Origin: Parcubacteria group bacterium
GTDB taxonomy: Bacteria > Patescibacteria > Paceibacteria > UBA9973 > UBA2103
NCBI GenBank assembly: GCA_028286605.1
Contig: JAQBRE010000007.1
Coordinates: 1-64,000, forward strand
Direction of reading: 5' to 3'
Length of the DNA stretch: 64,000 bases
Below are positions 1 through 7,378 of the stretch, one piece after another. Each line of letters begins with the position of its first letter. Position 1 is the first letter of the stretch. A program made the translations under genes and the position numbers. The notes beneath the pieces were generated by a model, which was given only the letters and a program-made list of their open reading frames with translations, did not search any database and was not told the origin of the DNA.

Positions 1-115
1 CAAGGAAGTTGGAGGTGCCCGATATCTTGGTTTATCCAGGACTACGGCAAATTCAATGACAGGGAGTAAGTCGTAACAAGGCACGGCTAGCGGAAGCTGG
101 TCGTGGAACATATCC
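1..115 (+). rRNA. rrs: 16S rRNA, 3' end (partial)
   Basis: The window opens inside 16S rRNA. The universal decoding-site strand with GTCGTAACAAGG lies at 71-82. Helix 45 is intact: 82-91 pairs with 96-105 over ten base pairs around the conserved GGAA loop at 92-95 (the dimethyl-A site of KsgA). The tail that follows, 106-115, reads GAACATATCC where the family normally has GGATCACCTCC, so the CCUCC anti-Shine-Dalgarno is missing. The mature 3' end is estimated from alignment to the usual tail length and could be a few bases off. No 23S or 5S sequence follows. Confidence 0.95.
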
Positions 116-335
116 AATCGGAACAGAGATGGTAGAGATACCACTCATGTCGATCATTCAACAGAGCAATTTGATGAATGGGGAAATGGCATTTATCCCT
201 AAATAATGCACGGACGCCGGAAAAACGCACCGGTGGGTGTTGGAAGTATCAATTGAGCTTCTAACACTCTGAATAGGCGGAACACAAGAGTACGTGTTCT
301 TGGCTCCACTTTCTTTTCTAGATTTTTGCTACGGT
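116..335 (+). other. 16S 3' trailer, no gene
   Basis: This 220-nt stretch lies between the 16S tail and the first terminator. I see no tRNA, no start of 23S rRNA and no convincing ORF. Small inverted repeats occur, for example GAACAC...GTGTTC around 280-300 and GGGA/TCCC around 180-200, which could help 3' processing of the 16S precursor. No CCTCC motif is present that could be read as a displaced anti-Shine-Dalgarno. Confidence 0.5.
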
Positions 336-390
336 AAAAGCCCCGTATGGAGAGATTTTCTTCGGAAGATCTCTCCATACGGGGCTTTTT
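336..390 (+). terminator. Rho-independent terminator of the 16S unit
   Basis: 339-356 pairs perfectly with 369-386. A shorter apical stem closes on a TTCGGAA loop, and a T-run follows at 386-390. The adenines before the left arm pair with that T-run, so it may also act on the opposite strand. It ends 16S transcription before any 23S gene. Confidence 0.93.
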
Positions 391-511
391 CCTTTTCTGC
401 CAGATCTAACAAGTCTTGAAAAGCTTCAGAAATATTTTATATATTCCGCATCGTGCCACCATGTTGCACAAGCTATGCTAAAGGAATTAAAATATAACGA
501 TGCTGACCGCC

Positions 512-817
512 ATGGAACAAAATTCTCTTGAGAAGCGCTTTGATCAGCTCACTGTCACGCTTGATAAACGCTTTGAAGCAATTGATAAACGATTTGATGC
601 CATGTATGAGTACATGAGTACTTCTTTCAATCAGATTCATCAGGATATGCGTGCAATACACGGACGACTCACGGATGTTGAAGAGAAGGCAATTGATACG
701 GAAGACCGTCTCACGGGAGTTGAGAAGGCAGTAGATACAGATTCTATAAAGCTTATGGATCATCAGAAACGAATTGGTCGTCTTGAAAAGAAAGAGAAAA
801 AGGAGAAGAAGGCATAG
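512..817 (+). CDS. small coiled-coil protein
   Basis: A soluble, charged protein of about 100 residues with heptad-like RF(E/D)xIDKRFD units, followed by a lysine-rich tail. It should form a long amphipathic helix or coiled coil. There is no signal peptide and no enzymatic motif. ATG 512 is preferred to ATG 500 because a TATAAC box at 493-498 would place transcription start after 500; this leaves a leader of about six bases. A protein of the same style is encoded at 62163-62522. Such short coiled-coil proteins are common and uncharacterised in Parcubacteria; the function is unknown. Confidence 0.7.
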   Translation: MEQNSLEKRFDQLTVTLDKRFEAIDKRFDAMYEYMSTSFNQIHQDMRAIHGRLTDVEEKAIDTEDRLTGVEKAVDTDSIKLMDHQKRIGRLEKKEKKEKKA

Positions 818-873
818 TTGGCCAAAGTGAGTATATTTGATACTATCCCTTCACGTGCGATAGATGCCAACAT

Positions 874-949
874 GCAAGCGTAGCTCAGTTGGTAGAGCAC
901 CCGACTGATACTCGGGCGGTCGAAAGTTCGAATCTTTCCGCTTGCACCA
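874..949 (+). tRNA. tRNA-Ile (GAT anticodon)
   Basis: Full cloverleaf of 76 nt. The acceptor stem 874-880 pairs with 939-945, the D-arm AGCTCAGTTGGTAGAGC is typical, and the anticodon loop CTGATAC gives GAT. The T-arm has a TTCGAAT loop, and CCA is encoded at 947-949. In most bacteria tRNA-Ile(GAT) sits in the 16S-23S spacer. Here it is a separate unit about 760 nt past 16S. Confidence 0.97.
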
Positions 950-952
950 GAG

Positions 953-980
953 AAGAAAACCGCCGAAAGGCGGTTTTCTT
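953..980 (+). terminator. terminator after tRNA-Ile
   Basis: A 12-bp perfect stem (953-964 with 969-980), a GAAA tetraloop and TTTTCTT in the right arm. It starts three bases after the tRNA CCA. Confidence 0.93.
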
Positions 981-995
981 CGTTCTCTCGAGCAA

Positions 996-1024
996 TTGAC
1001 ATATATGTTTATTTGTACTATTTT
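996..1024 (+). promoter_or_regulatory. promoter for the DUF218-like gene, with leader
   Basis: TTGACA at 996-1001 and TATTTT at 1019-1024 with a 17-bp spacer. It would give a leader of about 40 nt, unlike the leaderless layout of most genes here. Confidence 0.55.
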
Positions 1025-1056
1025 GCGCATACGTTCTTTTCGTTCATAATCTTCAG

Positions 1057-1066
1057 AAGGGAGGTG
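1057..1066 (+). promoter_or_regulatory. classical Shine-Dalgarno site
   Basis: AAGGGAGGTG lies a few bases before GTG 1071 and decides the start. It is unusual here because the 16S tail in this window lacks the matching CCUCC. Confidence 0.7.
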
Positions 1067-1070
1067 CCAA

Positions 1071-1604
1071 GTGCACCACGAAGTGGTTATGGTCACCGCG
1101 CGTGACCTTAAGTGGAAGGACAAAGAAACAACTATGGTTGTTGTCGGTCCGGATACGGCTCGCGTATGCCGTGCTGCAGCACGTCGGTATGACGAACTGT
1201 CAGAAAATGCCGAGTTGGTGGTGACAGCTGGCTTCTCGGAGAAGTTCAAGGTAACTATGGGTAACGGTCCCATGTATCGATATCTGAGGCGCACATGTAG
1301 AATCGATATGGATCGAGTCTACATGCGAACGGCCGGAGACTTCAACACCAACGGTGAAATGAAAGCGCTCGCTAGCTATCTTGAAGATCTGCAATGCGAA
1401 TCGCCGGACGATACGTTCGAGATCCATCTGGCAGCTAGCTGGTGGCACTGGCTCCGCGCTTATGCAACGCTGACTGCCCGACTCAAGGACACTGATCTGA
1501 AGGTGACGAAGATTCACGCTGTCTTGGCGCCTTCTTGGTCACCGGCGATGTTTCTAGAACCGCTTGCTTGGGCGAAGAACATTCGCAAAGGCAATATCTT
1601 CTGA
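1071..1604 (+). CDS. DUF218/YdcF-like protein
   Basis: A 177-residue cytoplasmic-type protein. Its layout resembles the DUF218 (YdcF/SanA/ElyC) fold: an early VVVGPDTA strand-loop, a LVVTAGFSE segment near residue 49, a conserved-looking RVYMRTAGDFNTNGE near residue 80, and a late helix with a tryptophan-rich AASWWHWLRA. No membrane segment is visible. GTG is chosen as start because of the Shine-Dalgarno site and the upstream promoter. It is monocistronic with its own terminator. Initiation signals and promoter differ from the neighbours, which fits recent transfer. The family call rests on motif layout only. Confidence 0.5.
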   Translation: MHHEVVMVTARDLKWKDKETTMVVVGPDTARVCRAAARRYDELSENAELVVTAGFSEKFKVTMGNGPMYRYLRRTCRIDMDRVYMRTAGDFNTNGEMKALASYLEDLQCESPDDTFEIHLAASWWHWLRAYATLTARLKDTDLKVTKIHAVLAPSWSPAMFLEPLAWAKNIRKGNIF

Positions 1605-1626
1605 TGCTCGCACAGTCGCGAATTCA

Positions 1627-1660
1627 GCCCGCCGCTCCCTCCTTGGGATGCGGCGGGTTT
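1627..1660 (+). terminator. terminator after the DUF218-like gene
   Basis: CCCGCCGC at 1628-1635 pairs with GCGGCGGG at 1650-1657, with an inner TCCC/GGGA stem, followed by TTTC. Confidence 0.85.
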
Positions 1661-1674
1661 CTGTTTATTAGTCG

Positions 1675-1702
1675 TTGAGCACGCGCAACGGTGCGCTATA
1701 CT
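1675..1702 (+). promoter_or_regulatory. leaderless promoter of the PrcB_C-like gene
   Basis: TTGAGC at 1675-1680, a 16-bp spacer, then TATACT at 1697-1702. Seven bases separate the -10 box from ATG 1710, so transcription should start at or next to the A of ATG. Confidence 0.75.
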
Positions 1703-1709
1703 TTTATAT

Positions 1710-2210
1710 ATGAAAGATCTAATGATCGTCCTTGGAACGATTGTGGCCGTTATCGTGATCGGGGCTTTGCTGTTCTTCTACGGACCGCAATCCTTCCGCG
1801 TTGCGCTCGGCAGCATGTCGCCACGTGTGACGCCTACTCTCCTAAAGGAGGGAACTAACGCTACGGGAATGTCGGACCGCGCGAACTATCGCATCACCGA
1901 TAATGATGAGCTGAATCAGCTTTGGAGCTATCTAGACAATACTCCGGGTTCCGCACCAAGCGTAGATTTCAGCAAAGATGAGGTGCTCGCTATCTTTGAC
2001 GGTACGCACACTACGGGCGGGTACAATATTCAGGTGAGCAGTATTACGGATGCGAATGGTACGCGCACGGTACATGTGTCTCGTATCGCACCCGGTGCGA
2101 ACTGTTTTACGACTGATTCGATCACGAGCCCGTATGAGATTATCGCGGTGCCGAAGAGCACGCTAAGTCTAACGCACGTTGATACGAGCGTTACGCAGAA
2201 TTGCCCTTAG
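1710..2210 (+). CDS. membrane-anchored PrcB_C-domain protein
   Basis: 166 residues. One N-terminal membrane helix (about 4-25) anchors an extracellular domain. Residues about 92-155 match the PrcB C-terminal domain pattern: SKDEVLAIFDG, then a TTGGYNIQVSSI strand, then SPYEIIAVPK. That family has been linked to protease-complex accessory proteins and surface lipoproteins. No lipobox cysteine is seen, so anchoring is by the uncleaved helix. It converges with the minus-strand gene, and the two stop codons share bases 2208-2209. It is expressed alone from a leaderless promoter. The exact role is unknown. Confidence 0.65.
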   Translation: MKDLMIVLGTIVAVIVIGALLFFYGPQSFRVALGSMSPRVTPTLLKEGTNATGMSDRANYRITDNDELNQLWSYLDNTPGSAPSVDFSKDEVLAIFDGTHTTGGYNIQVSSITDANGTRTVHVSRIAPGANCFTTDSITSPYEIIAVPKSTLSLTHVDTSVTQNCP

Positions 2211-2914
2211 GCGCCCTGTTCGTCGAGACGCATCAGTTCTTGTAGCTTGCGCGCGTCTCCGCTCCATTCGTTACCACTCCAATATTCAAGAGAGGGAATA
2301 TTTGTCTTGTAGCGGGCCTTTCCCCCGTATGCGGTTCCTAAATAGAGATGCGTACGATTGTCCGCCGCTGCGCGGCGGACCGCATCAAGCATCAGCCACA
2401 TGCCAAGCGATGTATTCATGTATTCAAGGCTGTAGCAGGAATACCAATAGTGACTGAAGCTGTCCTCAGCTACCTCGAGCACGTAGGCAACTGGCTCGCC
2501 ATCTTTCGTATATACGGCTGCACGGAGCGGAAGGTCGCGTGCAAGAATCTGCTCGAGCCGCTCTGCGGGCATGACGTCTGCTCCGTGACGTTCAGCGAAG
2601 TACGTGAGCATGAGGATGCGGAAAGAAGAGGACGCGCGAAGCGCGTCCTCTTCGATATACGAACACTCGAACTGCTCATCGAACTTGCGCAGGATGCGTC
2701 GATTCTCGCTCGATGCAGTATAGGCAGCTACCGCCACGCGCACGCTGCGGCTCATATAGAAAAGGTTCGGATCCATGTCGACCGCAGAATACGGAAGGAA
2801 CCCTTGTGCGTACGAAACAGAAAGCTCATCGTGCGCTTCGCGCACGCCGTGTACGGTATAACCGAACGAATAGGAATCGTATTCGTGCCCGAACTCTGCA
2901 AAGCTGAGGCGCAT
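2207..2914 (-). CDS. ATE-like aminoacyl-tRNA-protein transferase
   Basis: 235 residues with the GNAT-type fold of the arginyl/leucyl-tRNA-protein transferase family. The first half holds MSRSVRV and SSENRRILRKF, matching the ATE pattern that leads into the catalytic core. The second half has HYWYSCYS and the C-terminal LYLGTAYGGKARYKTN block followed by a W, as in ATE_C. The cysteine cluster of eukaryotic ATE1 is absent. It lies two bases downstream of mpl, so they are one operon. A peptidoglycan-side aminoacyl transfer, as in Fem proteins, is another possibility given the partner gene. The gene carries perfect internal hairpins (2361-2379, 2625-2653, 2830-2846). Confidence 0.55.
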   Translation of the reverse strand: MRLSFAEFGHEYDSYSFGYTVHGVREAHDELSVSYAQGFLPYSAVDMDPNLFYMSRSVRVAVAAYTASSENRRILRKFDEQFECSYIEEDALRASSSFRILMLTYFAERHGADVMPAERLEQILARDLPLRAAVYTKDGEPVAYVLEVAEDSFSHYWYSCYSLEYMNTSLGMWLMLDAVRRAAADNRTHLYLGTAYGGKARYKTNIPSLEYWSGNEWSGDARKLQELMRLDEQGA

Positions 2915-2916
2915 AG

Positions 2917-4344
2917 CTAGGAGGTGGGGAAGCGCGTCTGTATCTTCTGCGCCAAAGAATCAAGCGTTCCTTCGAAATCTCCCGAGGTGAGAAGGAGTAC
3001 GACGTCGCTCTCTGCAAGTTTTGCTACGACCGCATCTACATTTTCAGAATCATATTCTTCTACGCGGATACCAGCATCCTGAATACGCTGCGCAATCTCA
3101 TCATAGGAAAGCTGATCGTGCGTGTTCGCGCCCTGAAGCGCAGGGGCTGCAAGGAAGACCGCACTCGCGCCATCGAAGACGGTGTCATACCAAGTTAGGT
3201 TCGCGCGATTACGCCATCCGAAGGTATGGGGCTCGAACATGATCACGAGCTGACGCGTCGCGAAATGCAGAAGGATCGCATCGATAGCGGCACGTGCTTT
3301 CTCGAATGATGAGCCGAAGCCTTCGAATACCGGCACCTGCGAAGCAGGTGCAATGTTATCAAGACGGCGACGCACGCCGGCGAAATCAGCAACCGCTCCG
3401 GCAAGTGCCTCAGGTGTAACTAACTCACGTGCCAGCACGTACGCGCTTGCCGCAACGATATCTTCCACATTATGCCGACCAAGCAGGCTGGTCTCAAGCG
3501 TTGCAACAGGATACTCGTCCTTAAGTAGAGTGAACGTGGTGCGTTCGCCGTATACTATTTCGCTCGCTCGGTAGATGCCTTCCTGGATGCCATACAGAAC
3601 AACTTTCTTTCCTGAAGCTTCCGCCATCGCACGTGCGCCAGGTTCGTCCGCACAGGCAACGATGATACCGTCTTCAGGCACGAGTGCGAGCAACTCTTCA
3701 AAGGGTGCCTGATAGCTTTCGTAAGTCGGGTACACGTTCACGTGGTCATGTACGACCGATGTTAGTACTAAATCTCTCGGATGCAGGTGCAGGAACTTCG
3801 CACGTGAGTCGTCATGCGCGCTCGGATATTCATCACCCTCAAGCACGAAGCTCGGTGCACTGCCGAGTTTCGCAGGAAGGGGAAGCGCCTTCGAAGGTAC
3901 GGGTTCGGCGCCGATAAAATATCCCGCATCAACGCCTGCGTGTCGCAGGATGTGCGCGATCAGGCTCGTCGTCGTGGATTTTCCATAGCTGCCGACGACC
4001 ACGACATTGTCGCGATCTTTCGTAAGCTCGCCGAGCACTTCGGGAAACGATTTTATAGGAAGACCCGTTTCATGAGCTGCACGCACCTCCGCATTCTCTT
4101 CCGGCGAAAGTTTCGCATTGCGGCCGATCATGAACATAGTCACGTCGTCAGGGATATTGGATGGATCGTACGAAAGGCGAAGCACGGAATCCAGTTCGCC
4201 ACGCTTCAGGATCTCTCGGGGAGGCCCGTAGCATTCGGCGTCGGAGCCGGTTACGTCCCAGCCGGACTCCTTCAATAACAGTGCGGTGCCGCTCATGCCG
4301 ACCCCGCAGAGCCCGATAACATGCGCATGTCCCTTTTCCTCCAT
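2917..4344 (-). CDS. mpl: UDP-MurNAc:tripeptide ligase (Mpl-type Mur ligase)
   Basis: 475 residues, normal length for Mpl/MurC. Mpl reattaches recycled L-Ala-gamma-D-Glu-diamino-acid tripeptide to UDP-MurNAc with ATP. Seen: an N-terminal Rossmann motif GLCGVGMSG, a P-loop GSYGKSTTTS in place of GTHGKTTT, EGDEYPSAHDD (the Mpl-type acidic loop), a DHVNVYPT magnesium/ATP segment, GRHNVED and RRLDN of the C-terminal domain. The acidic loop with KFLHLHPR favours Mpl over MurC. An AGGAGG lies only two bases before ATG, too close for a Shine-Dalgarno; a -10 box at 4353-4358 suggests a leaderless mRNA. It is first in an operon with the ATE-like gene. Confidence 0.82.
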   Translation of the reverse strand: MEEKGHAHVIGLCGVGMSGTALLLKESGWDVTGSDAECYGPPREILKRGELDSVLRLSYDPSNIPDDVTMFMIGRNAKLSPEENAEVRAAHETGLPIKSFPEVLGELTKDRDNVVVVGSYGKSTTTSLIAHILRHAGVDAGYFIGAEPVPSKALPLPAKLGSAPSFVLEGDEYPSAHDDSRAKFLHLHPRDLVLTSVVHDHVNVYPTYESYQAPFEELLALVPEDGIIVACADEPGARAMAEASGKKVVLYGIQEGIYRASEIVYGERTTFTLLKDEYPVATLETSLLGRHNVEDIVAASAYVLARELVTPEALAGAVADFAGVRRRLDNIAPASQVPVFEGFGSSFEKARAAIDAILLHFATRQLVIMFEPHTFGWRNRANLTWYDTVFDGASAVFLAAPALQGANTHDQLSYDEIAQRIQDAGIRVEEYDSENVDAVVAKLAESDVVLLLTSGDFEGTLDSLAQKIQTRFPTS

Positions 4345-4352
4345 ATCCTCCT

Positions 4353-4358
4353 ATCGTA
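4353..4358 (-). promoter_or_regulatory. -10 box, leaderless mpl
   Basis: TACGAT on the minus strand, eight bases before the ATG that ends at 4344. Confidence 0.55.
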
Positions 4359-4363
4359 TCAAA

Positions 4364-4393
4364 GAAAAGGCCGGCTCCGAAGAGCCGGCCAAA
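4364..4393 (-). terminator. terminator after the YfiH-like gene
   Basis: GGCCGGCTC at 4369-4377 pairs with 4382-4390 around a four-base loop. On the minus strand the stem is followed by TTTTCTTT. It separates the YfiH-like gene from mpl. Confidence 0.85.
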
Positions 4394-4399
4394 GTGGAC

Positions 4400-5209
4400 T
4401 TAGCGATGTCGCGCGAGAATGATCAGGTTGCGACTGTCTTTCATACCAGGTTCTCTGGTGGTTACGAAGCCGCTACCGCGCCGTATCATTCTGGAGGATG
4501 CTATCTCCCTGAAACGATACGGTTTTGCACTTGCCCTGAAAAGCAAATCAAGATCGAGTTTTCCCTCGATTCCTCTCATCACTTCCGGTCCGTAGCGCGC
4601 GTGCAACGAGTGCGCCAGCGCCTGGTTCTTTTCAGCCCATTCCGGATCCTCATGATTCAGAGGGTGGGTGAAAAGCTCAGGATCGATGCTAAAGAGAAGC
4701 CGAAGAGAGACTCTTCCCAACGGAACGCCTTTCTTCTTGTAGAATTCGGCGAGTGAGTCCACGATGGTTCGTTCGCCGACCAGCCCTGCTCGTCCGGCGT
4801 GAGTCCCTGTTAAGATTCCTCCGCCGTTACCGACGATGAATCCACAGCCAGCGTAACTACCCGAAATTCCTTCCCCGGGATCAACTGAAACACCGTCTAG
4901 AGGAAAGTCTGGATTGCGTAGCATGAGTACGCCGTATGGCATGTAAATCGGCGTATTCAGATCCTTCCGTTCGCCGATATTCATGCTAGAAGTAGCGACT
5001 GCAGGCGCCAGAACTTTATATACTCCTCGCGAAGCATGTTCTTGCGCCACGCGGGCCCGGAATATCGGCTTATCCAGATTCTTATAGGACCAACCGGTGT
5101 TATCGTGCGTCTGGTCAGGAGCGATGATGTGAATGGTGTACTCAACACCATCACCACTGCCCTTGAAGTAGCTCTTCCGAGCCCGTGGCATCAATGTGCT
5201 GTCGTTCAT
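4400..5209 (-). CDS. YfiH/PgeF-like (Cu-oxidase_4) divergent protein
   Basis: 269 residues, close to the length of the YfiH/PgeF family (formerly polyphenol oxidase; now linked to purine-nucleoside cleavage and peptidoglycan editing). The middle holds a cysteine in SYAGCGFIVG and then GTHAGRAGLVGE, which resembles the family zinc site Cys plus HAGWRG. It is followed by a helix and LFSIDPELF, where the family has a GPxIG loop. The first family histidine is not obvious, so activity is uncertain. It could instead be an unrelated orphan. It is preceded by a strong Shine-Dalgarno and followed by its own terminator, like the orphan genes at 1071 and 7379, and unlike most of the window. Confidence 0.4.
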   Translation of the reverse strand: MNDSTLMPRARKSYFKGSGDGVEYTIHIIAPDQTHDNTGWSYKNLDKPIFRARVAQEHASRGVYKVLAPAVATSSMNIGERKDLNTPIYMPYGVLMLRNPDFPLDGVSVDPGEGISGSYAGCGFIVGNGGGILTGTHAGRAGLVGERTIVDSLAEFYKKKGVPLGRVSLRLLFSIDPELFTHPLNHEDPEWAEKNQALAHSLHARYGPEVMRGIEGKLDLDLLFRASAKPYRFREIASSRMIRRGSGFVTTREPGMKDSRNLIILARHR

Positions 5210-5213
5210 TTGA

Positions 5214-5221
5214 GCTCCCCT
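5214..5221 (-). promoter_or_regulatory. Shine-Dalgarno of the YfiH-like gene
   Basis: AGGGGAGC on the minus strand, with about five bases to ATG 5209. One of only three classical sites in the window. Confidence 0.6.
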
Positions 5222-5290
5222 GATTTATTTTGAACGTCTGAGAAAACCATACATTTCTTATCAGGTATCGTCAATTCAGGCCGAAACTGC

Positions 5291-5296
5291 TACAGT
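5291..5296 (+). promoter_or_regulatory. -10 box, leaderless rsmI
   Basis: TACAGT, seven bases before ATG 5304. No ribosome-binding purine run is present. Confidence 0.7.
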
Positions 5297-5303
5297 CCTA
5301 TAT

Positions 5304-5987
5304 ATGAATGGCACCCTTTCCGTCGTCGCGACCCCGATAGGGAATCTCGGAGATATCACGCTCCGAGCGCTCGAAACGCTTAAGAATGCGGATGCTATCG
5401 CGTGCGAGGATACGCGTGTTTCGGCGAAGCTGCTGGCGCGATACGAGATCAGCAAGCCGTTGCTCGTGTATCACGCGCAGAGCGGCCGTTTGGCCGCTAC
5501 CCGCATACTCACCATGCTTGGGGAGGGGAAGCATATCGCGCTGGTAACAGACGCCGGTACGCCAGGCATTTCAGACCCCGGCACGATGCTGGTGGCCGAG
5601 GTTAGGGCAAAACTGGGCGATGATGTGCGCATCGAGGCTATTCCAGGCCCGTCTGCTGTTACTGCGGCGCTATCTATCGCAGGTGTCCCTACGGAACAGT
5701 TCGTCTTCCTTGGCTTCCTTCCGCACAAGAAAGGTCGTCAGACCCTCATGAAGGAGATCGCAGCGAGCGATCGCACCATCATTTTCTATGAATCTACGCA
5801 CCGAATCGAGAAAGCACTCGGTGAGTTGGAGGCAGTGCTGCCGGAAGAGCGAAAAACAGTGGTATTGCGGGAGCTTACGAAGATGTTCGAGTCCGTTATC
5901 AGCGGATCTGCGTCAGAGGTGAAGGAATACTTCGCTACACATCAAAAAGAAGTGAGGGGAGAATTTGTCGTGATAATCGCGCCTTGA
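5304..5987 (+). CDS. rsmI: 16S rRNA (cytidine-1402-2'-O)-methyltransferase
   Basis: 227 residues. RsmI methylates the ribose of C1402 in the decoding centre of 16S rRNA using SAM. Diagnostic motifs are present in order: VVATPIGNLGDIT at the N-terminus, CEDTRVS, HAQ near residue 58, VTDAGTPGISDPG, and IPGPSAVTAALS with GVPTEQFVFLGF of the SAM-binding half. The C-terminal accessory domain of longer homologues is short or missing. It is first in an apparent cluster with the membrane protein at 6000, whose -10 box overlaps the rsmI stop region. It matters here because its substrate rRNA has an unusual 3' tail. Confidence 0.95.
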   Translation: MNGTLSVVATPIGNLGDITLRALETLKNADAIACEDTRVSAKLLARYEISKPLLVYHAQSGRLAATRILTMLGEGKHIALVTDAGTPGISDPGTMLVAEVRAKLGDDVRIEAIPGPSAVTAALSIAGVPTEQFVFLGFLPHKKGRQTLMKEIAASDRTIIFYESTHRIEKALGELEAVLPEERKTVVLRELTKMFESVISGSASEVKEYFATHQKEVRGEFVVIIAP

Positions 5988-5993
5988 TACACT
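5988..5993 (+). promoter_or_regulatory. -10 box, leaderless membrane protein
   Basis: TACACT six bases before ATG 6000, with TTGTCG at 5965-5970 and a 17-bp spacer as a possible -35. The promoter sits at the end of rsmI. Confidence 0.7.
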
Positions 5994-5999
5994 AGAGGC

Positions 6000-6203
6000 A
6001 TGACTCGTGAACGCCTCTTGATGCTCCTTGGAATCTTGATATTGGTATCGCCGTTCGTCGGCTTGCCGCTCACTATCCTTACTTGGATTCTTCCGGTACT
6101 CGGTGGTCTTACGTTTGGTATCGGCGCTTCGTACGTGATGCGCAAACGAAACGAAATGAATGAACGTGTGCAGCGCTCCCCGGAGCTAAGCGGACGATTC
6201 TGA
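6000..6203 (+). CDS. small two-helix membrane protein
   Basis: 67 residues with two membrane helices (about 5-23 and 25-46) and a short basic C-terminal tail (RKRNEMNER). No known motif. It is followed after one base by the gene at 6205, so the two are probably co-translated. The function is unknown; it may assist the neighbouring exported protein. Confidence 0.75.
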   Translation: MTRERLLMLLGILILVSPFVGLPLTILTWILPVLGGLTFGIGASYVMRKRNEMNERVQRSPELSGRF

Positions 6204-6204
6204 T

Positions 6205-7314
6205 ATGTTTCCTTCAAAGTTTTTGCCTTCCTTCAGTGTTGATCGCCGCAAGCTCGTGCTTGTTCTTGGTACAGCTTTTTTCGTCGTGCTTATTTATATA
6301 ATCGGATTCTCGAATGTGTTCGCGGTTGAATACAGCAAGGACAACGCCTCGGCTACACTCGGCGGCGTCGCACAGAAAGTTGCTGCTGCCGTACAGGCGC
6401 CGCAAACCATTAATCCTGCGCAGTACGATTTGAAGATGCAGGCGATCGCGAACTACGCTTCTACCACTTCAACAACCACGACGCGCCTCTGGCCAGCGAA
6501 AGGTGCGATAGGTATTTACCCCACAGCAGGCGCATTGCTTCCTGATCATCGCATCATCGCGTACTACGGTAATTTCTATTCAACAAAGATGGGTATTCTT
6601 GGACAGAATCCGCCGAGCGTCATGATTCCGCAGCTGCAGGCAGTGGTAGCGAAGTGGAATGCAGCGGATCCTTCTACACCGGCGATTCCTGCTATCGACT
6701 ACATTGCCGTTACTGCGCAGGGAAGCCCGGGTGCAGATAATAAGTATCGTTTCCGCATGCCACCAGACCAAGTGAATGAAGCGATTTCGCTTGCGAACCA
6801 AGTGCACGGCATCGTCATTCTCGACATTCAAATAGGGGACAGCAATCTGCAGACCGAGCTTCCGCTTCTTACTCCGTATCTTAAACAGGCGAACGTGCAT
6901 CTTGCGATAGATCCGGAATTCGCCATGCATAACGGCGCAGTGCCTGGTTCGGTCGTCGGCACGTTCAGTTCTGCAGATATAAACTATGCAGCAACGTTCC
7001 TTCAGAAGATCGTGCAGGATAACAATCTTCCGCCGAAGATTCTGGTGGTGCATCGCTTCACTCAGAATATGGTGACCGGCTATCAGAATATCAAGCCGCT
7101 TCCCGAAGTGCAGATCGTGATGGACATGGACGGCTGGGGTTCGCCTGCAAAGAAGCTGAATACGTACCAAACATTCATCGCTTCGCAGCCTGTGCAGTTC
7201 ACCGGATTCAAGCTCTTCTATAAGAATGATCTCAAGCCGCCTTCTACGCGTATGCTCACGCCGAGCGAGCTCCTGAAACTCACGCCGCAGCCTCTTTTCA
7301 TTCAGTATCAGTAG
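6205..7314 (+). CDS. membrane-anchored extracellular protein, TIM-barrel-like
   Basis: 369 residues. An N-terminal membrane helix at about 17-37 is followed by a Thr/Ala-rich linker. A soluble domain from about residue 95 shows alternating strands and helices with acidic strand ends (GIVILDIQIGD, VHLAIDPEFAM, KILVVHRFT, VQIVMDMDGWG). This resembles a glycoside-hydrolase-like barrel, but no family is recognised. The stop of the preceding gene and this ATG are separated by a single base. Probably a cell-surface protein; catalytic activity is unproven. Confidence 0.65.
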   Translation: MFPSKFLPSFSVDRRKLVLVLGTAFFVVLIYIIGFSNVFAVEYSKDNASATLGGVAQKVAAAVQAPQTINPAQYDLKMQAIANYASTTSTTTTRLWPAKGAIGIYPTAGALLPDHRIIAYYGNFYSTKMGILGQNPPSVMIPQLQAVVAKWNAADPSTPAIPAIDYIAVTAQGSPGADNKYRFRMPPDQVNEAISLANQVHGIVILDIQIGDSNLQTELPLLTPYLKQANVHLAIDPEFAMHNGAVPGSVVGTFSSADINYAATFLQKIVQDNNLPPKILVVHRFTQNMVTGYQNIKPLPEVQIVMDMDGWGSPAKKLNTYQTFIASQPVQFTGFKLFYKNDLKPPSTRMLTPSELLKLTPQPLFIQYQ

Positions 7315-7366
7315 CTAGACGATAGGGTACTTAGGGCGTATCGTTTGCTTAGGATAGGCAGGTTTC

Positions 7367-7373
7367 AAGGAGG
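7367..7373 (+). promoter_or_regulatory. Shine-Dalgarno of small orphan gene
   Basis: AAGGAGG, five bases before ATG 7379. Perfect match to a canonical anti-SD, which this 16S tail does not have. Confidence 0.7.
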
Positions 7374-7378
7374 GGACC

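Noticed and set aside
500..511. ATG 500 as start of the first coiled-coil gene
   Set aside because: The TATAAC box at 493-498 would put transcription start after this ATG; ATG 512 fits better.
4345..4350. AGGAGG before mpl as a Shine-Dalgarno
   Set aside because: Only two bases separate it from ATG, too close to work, and a -10 box with leaderless spacing lies just upstream.
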